Shown here: in pieces, positions 6,369 through 6,885 of the stretch
Layout: the number at the start of each line of letters is the position of its first letter
How positions within the stretch are numbered: the stretch's first letter is position 1
Source: Anaerolineales bacterium UBA2029
GTDB taxonomy: Bacteria; Chloroflexota; Anaerolineae; Aggregatilineales; Aggregatilineaceae
Reading direction: 5' to 3'
Assembly: GCA_002332795.1 (NCBI GenBank)
Contig: DDBP01000005.1
Span: forward strand, 1-6,885
Length of the DNA stretch: 6,885 nucleotides
The notes under the pieces: generated by a model
The model's input: only the letters and a program-made list of their open reading frames with translations
Databases searched by the model: none
What the model was told of the DNA's origin: nothing
Position numbers and translations under genes: made by a program

Positions 6369-6438
6369 GACGTAGCTCAACCGGCAGAGCAAGCGCCTTG
6401 TAAGCGTTAGGTTATGGGTTCAAGTCCCATCGTCGGCT
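6366..6438 (+). tRNA. tRNA-Thr (anticodon UGU)
   Basis: A complete 73-nt cloverleaf. The acceptor stem is GCCGACG/CGTCGGC with discriminator T6438. The D arm begins GCTC. The anticodon stem is AGCGC/GCGTT around the loop CTTGTAA (6397-6403), with TGT at 6399-6401. The T arm is ATGGG-TTCAAGT-CCCAT. G1-C72, C2-G71 and anticodon bases G35 and U36 are threonine identity elements. It reads ACA and, by wobble, other ACN codons. The 3' CCA is not encoded. It is the first gene of the operon and corresponds in position to E. coli thrU. Confidence 0.97.
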
Positions 6439-6471
6439 CTGCGGCGCTGAGCCAGCTTAACAAACACAGAC

Positions 6472-6555
6472 GGGTCGGTGTCCCGAGCGGCAAAGGGGGC
6501 GGACTGTAAATCCGCTGGCGGAATGCCTTCGCAGGTTCGAGTCCTGCCCGGCCCA
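6472..6555 (+). tRNA. tRNA-Tyr (anticodon GUA)
   Basis: A complete 84-nt class II tRNA. The acceptor stem is GGGTCGG/CCGGCCC (one G-T pair) with discriminator A6555. The anticodon stem is GCGGA/TCCGC around CTGTAAA, with GTA at 6506-6508. A 15-nt variable arm (6516-6530) has a GGC/GCC stem, and the T arm is GCAGG-TTCGAGT-CCTGC. The long variable arm is normal for bacterial tRNA-Tyr. The 3' CCA is not fully encoded (CCT follows). It lies 33 nt after tRNA-Thr(UGU) and corresponds in position to E. coli tyrU. Confidence 0.97.
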
Positions 6556-6558
6556 CCT

Positions 6559-6575
6559 GCAAGCTAACGGCTTGT
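6559..6575 (+). other. Small hairpin in the tRNA-Tyr to tRNA-Thr spacer
   Basis: GCAAGC (6559-6564) and GCTTGT (6570-6575) can pair (five Watson-Crick pairs and one G-U) around the loop TAACG, in the place where related operons carry a tRNA-Gly gene. There is no T-run, so it is not a terminator. It may help processing of the precursor; that is inference. Confidence 0.35.
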
Positions 6576-6577
6576 GT

Positions 6578-6650
6578 GCCTACGTAGCTCAGTCGGCAGA
6601 GCGCGCCCTTGGTAAGGGCGAGGTCATGGGTTCAAATCCCATCGTAGGCT
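6578..6650 (+). tRNA. tRNA-Thr (anticodon GGU)
   Basis: A complete 73-nt cloverleaf. The acceptor stem is GCCTACG/CGTAGGC with discriminator T6650. The anticodon stem is CGCCC/GGGCG around the loop TTGGTAA (6609-6615), with GGT at 6611-6613. The T arm is ATGGG-TTCAAAT-CCCAT. It reads ACC and ACU. It is clearly related to tRNA-Thr(UGU) at 6366, sharing the D arm, T arm and most of the acceptor stem. No 3' CCA is encoded. It lies 22 nt after tRNA-Tyr and 79 nt before tuf, corresponding to E. coli thrT. Confidence 0.97.
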
Positions 6651-6690
6651 TAGTCACACGACCGACCGATCGTTGAAACACGGAGCCTGA

Positions 6691-6704
6691 TCCCCTGTTG
6701 GGGA
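6691..6704 (+). other. Hairpin in the tuf leader
   Basis: TCCCC and GGGGA form a perfect 5-bp stem around the loop TGTT, between tRNA-Thr(GGU) and the tuf ribosome binding site. No T-run follows, so it is not an intrinsic terminator. It could protect the processed 5' end of the tuf mRNA or take part in translational control; neither is shown. Confidence 0.4.
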
Positions 6705-6711
6705 CGCATCT

Positions 6712-6716
6712 GGAGG
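6712..6716 (+). promoter_or_regulatory. Ribosome binding site of tuf
   Basis: GGAGG is a strong Shine-Dalgarno sequence, but it lies 13 nt before the ATG at 6730, longer than the usual 5-9. A weaker GGAA (6721-6724) is closer. No alternative in-frame start lies nearer, and the protein N-terminus fits EF-Tu exactly. Confidence 0.6.
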
Positions 6717-6729
6717 AACTGGAATAACG

Positions 6730-6885
6730 ATGTCTAAGGGCAAATTCGAGCGCAAGAAGCCCCATGTGAATGTGGGGACGATCGGCCACATTGATCACGG
6801 CAAGACGACGCTGACGGCGGCGATCACCAAGACGCTGTCGCTGAAGGGGTGGGCGGACTTTCGACCGTTCGACTCGATTGACAAT
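6730..6885 (+). CDS. tuf: Translation elongation factor Tu, N-terminal 52 residues (continues beyond the window)
   Basis: EF-Tu is the cytoplasmic GTPase that carries aminoacyl-tRNA to the ribosome. The visible 52 residues begin MSKGKFERKKPHVNVGTIG and contain the G1/P-loop GHIDHGKTTLTAAIT (19-33), nearly identical across bacterial EF-Tu (Ile replaces the common Val in GHVDHGKT). The segment after it, KGWADFRPFDSIDN (39-52), leads into the switch I region and recalls Chloroflexota EF-Tu. The reading frame is open to the edge. It is the last visible gene of the tRNA-Thr-Tyr-Thr-tuf operon, so tRNAs and their carrier protein are made from one transcript. In many bacteria trpT, secE and nusG follow; they cannot be seen here. 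Confidence 0.98.
   Translation, partial: MSKGKFERKKPHVNVGTIGHIDHGKTTLTAAITKTLSLKGWADFRPFDSIDN

Noticed and set aside
6439..6577. A hidden or degenerate tRNA-Gly in the inter-tRNA spacers
   Set aside because: The spacers are 33 and 22 nt long and contain no T-arm or acceptor remnants that I can recognise.
6691..6704. GC-rich hairpin before tuf as a terminator
   Set aside because: No T-run follows and the strong ribosome binding site of tuf comes right after, so read-through is expected.
6589..6798. Minus-strand open frame over tRNA-Thr(GGU) and the start of tuf
   Set aside because: It lies antisense to a clear tRNA and to EF-Tu; the apparent peptide is simply translated tRNA sequence.

Overview
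The window looks like chromosomal DNA from a GC-rich bacterium, most probably a member of the Chloroflexota (Anaerolineae-like). This rests on the N-terminus of the EF-Tu gene, the unusual NGSGS-type 2-oxoacid oxidoreductase alpha subunit and a bacterial M16C presequence-type protease. The phylum call is inference from remembered family resemblance, not a search. All protein genes lie on the minus strand except tuf at the right edge. No insertion sequence, integrase, CRISPR array, prophage or defence gene was seen.

Left part (1-1664): a 2-oxoacid:acceptor oxidoreductase alpha subunit runs off the left edge. Just upstream of it is a GntR/FCD-type transcription regulator. The regulator has its own good promoter (1636-1664, minus) and an imperfect 21-bp palindrome at 1593-1613, just downstream of the predicted transcription start, which suggests autoregulation.

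Middle (1704-6206): a tight three-gene minus-strand unit. It reads from an extended -10 promoter at 6198-6206 through a 973-residue M16C zinc peptidase, an EamA/DMT-family membrane transporter (8-nt gap) and a TatA/TatB-like protein (16-nt gap). An intrinsic terminator follows at 1704-1725. Both downstream genes start with GTG behind good ribosome binding sites.

Right part (6263-6885): a divergent plus-strand stable-RNA and translation operon, tRNA-Thr(UGU) - tRNA-Tyr(GUA) - tRNA-Thr(GGU) - tuf. This is the gene order of the E. coli thrU-tyrU-glyT-thrT-tufB operon with the tRNA-Gly gene missing. Two tandem sigma70-type promoters precede it, each with a 17-bp spacer. P2 is overlaid by two perfect inverted repeats, one around its -35 box and one running from its -10 box into the first three bases of the first tRNA. 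This leader is the least explained structure in the window.

Overall, the window is mostly ordinary housekeeping DNA. I see no convincing undescribed multi-gene system. The points most worth checking are the folded or operator-like leader of the tRNA-tuf operon, the missing tRNA-Gly, and the GntR operator next to the oxidoreductase gene.
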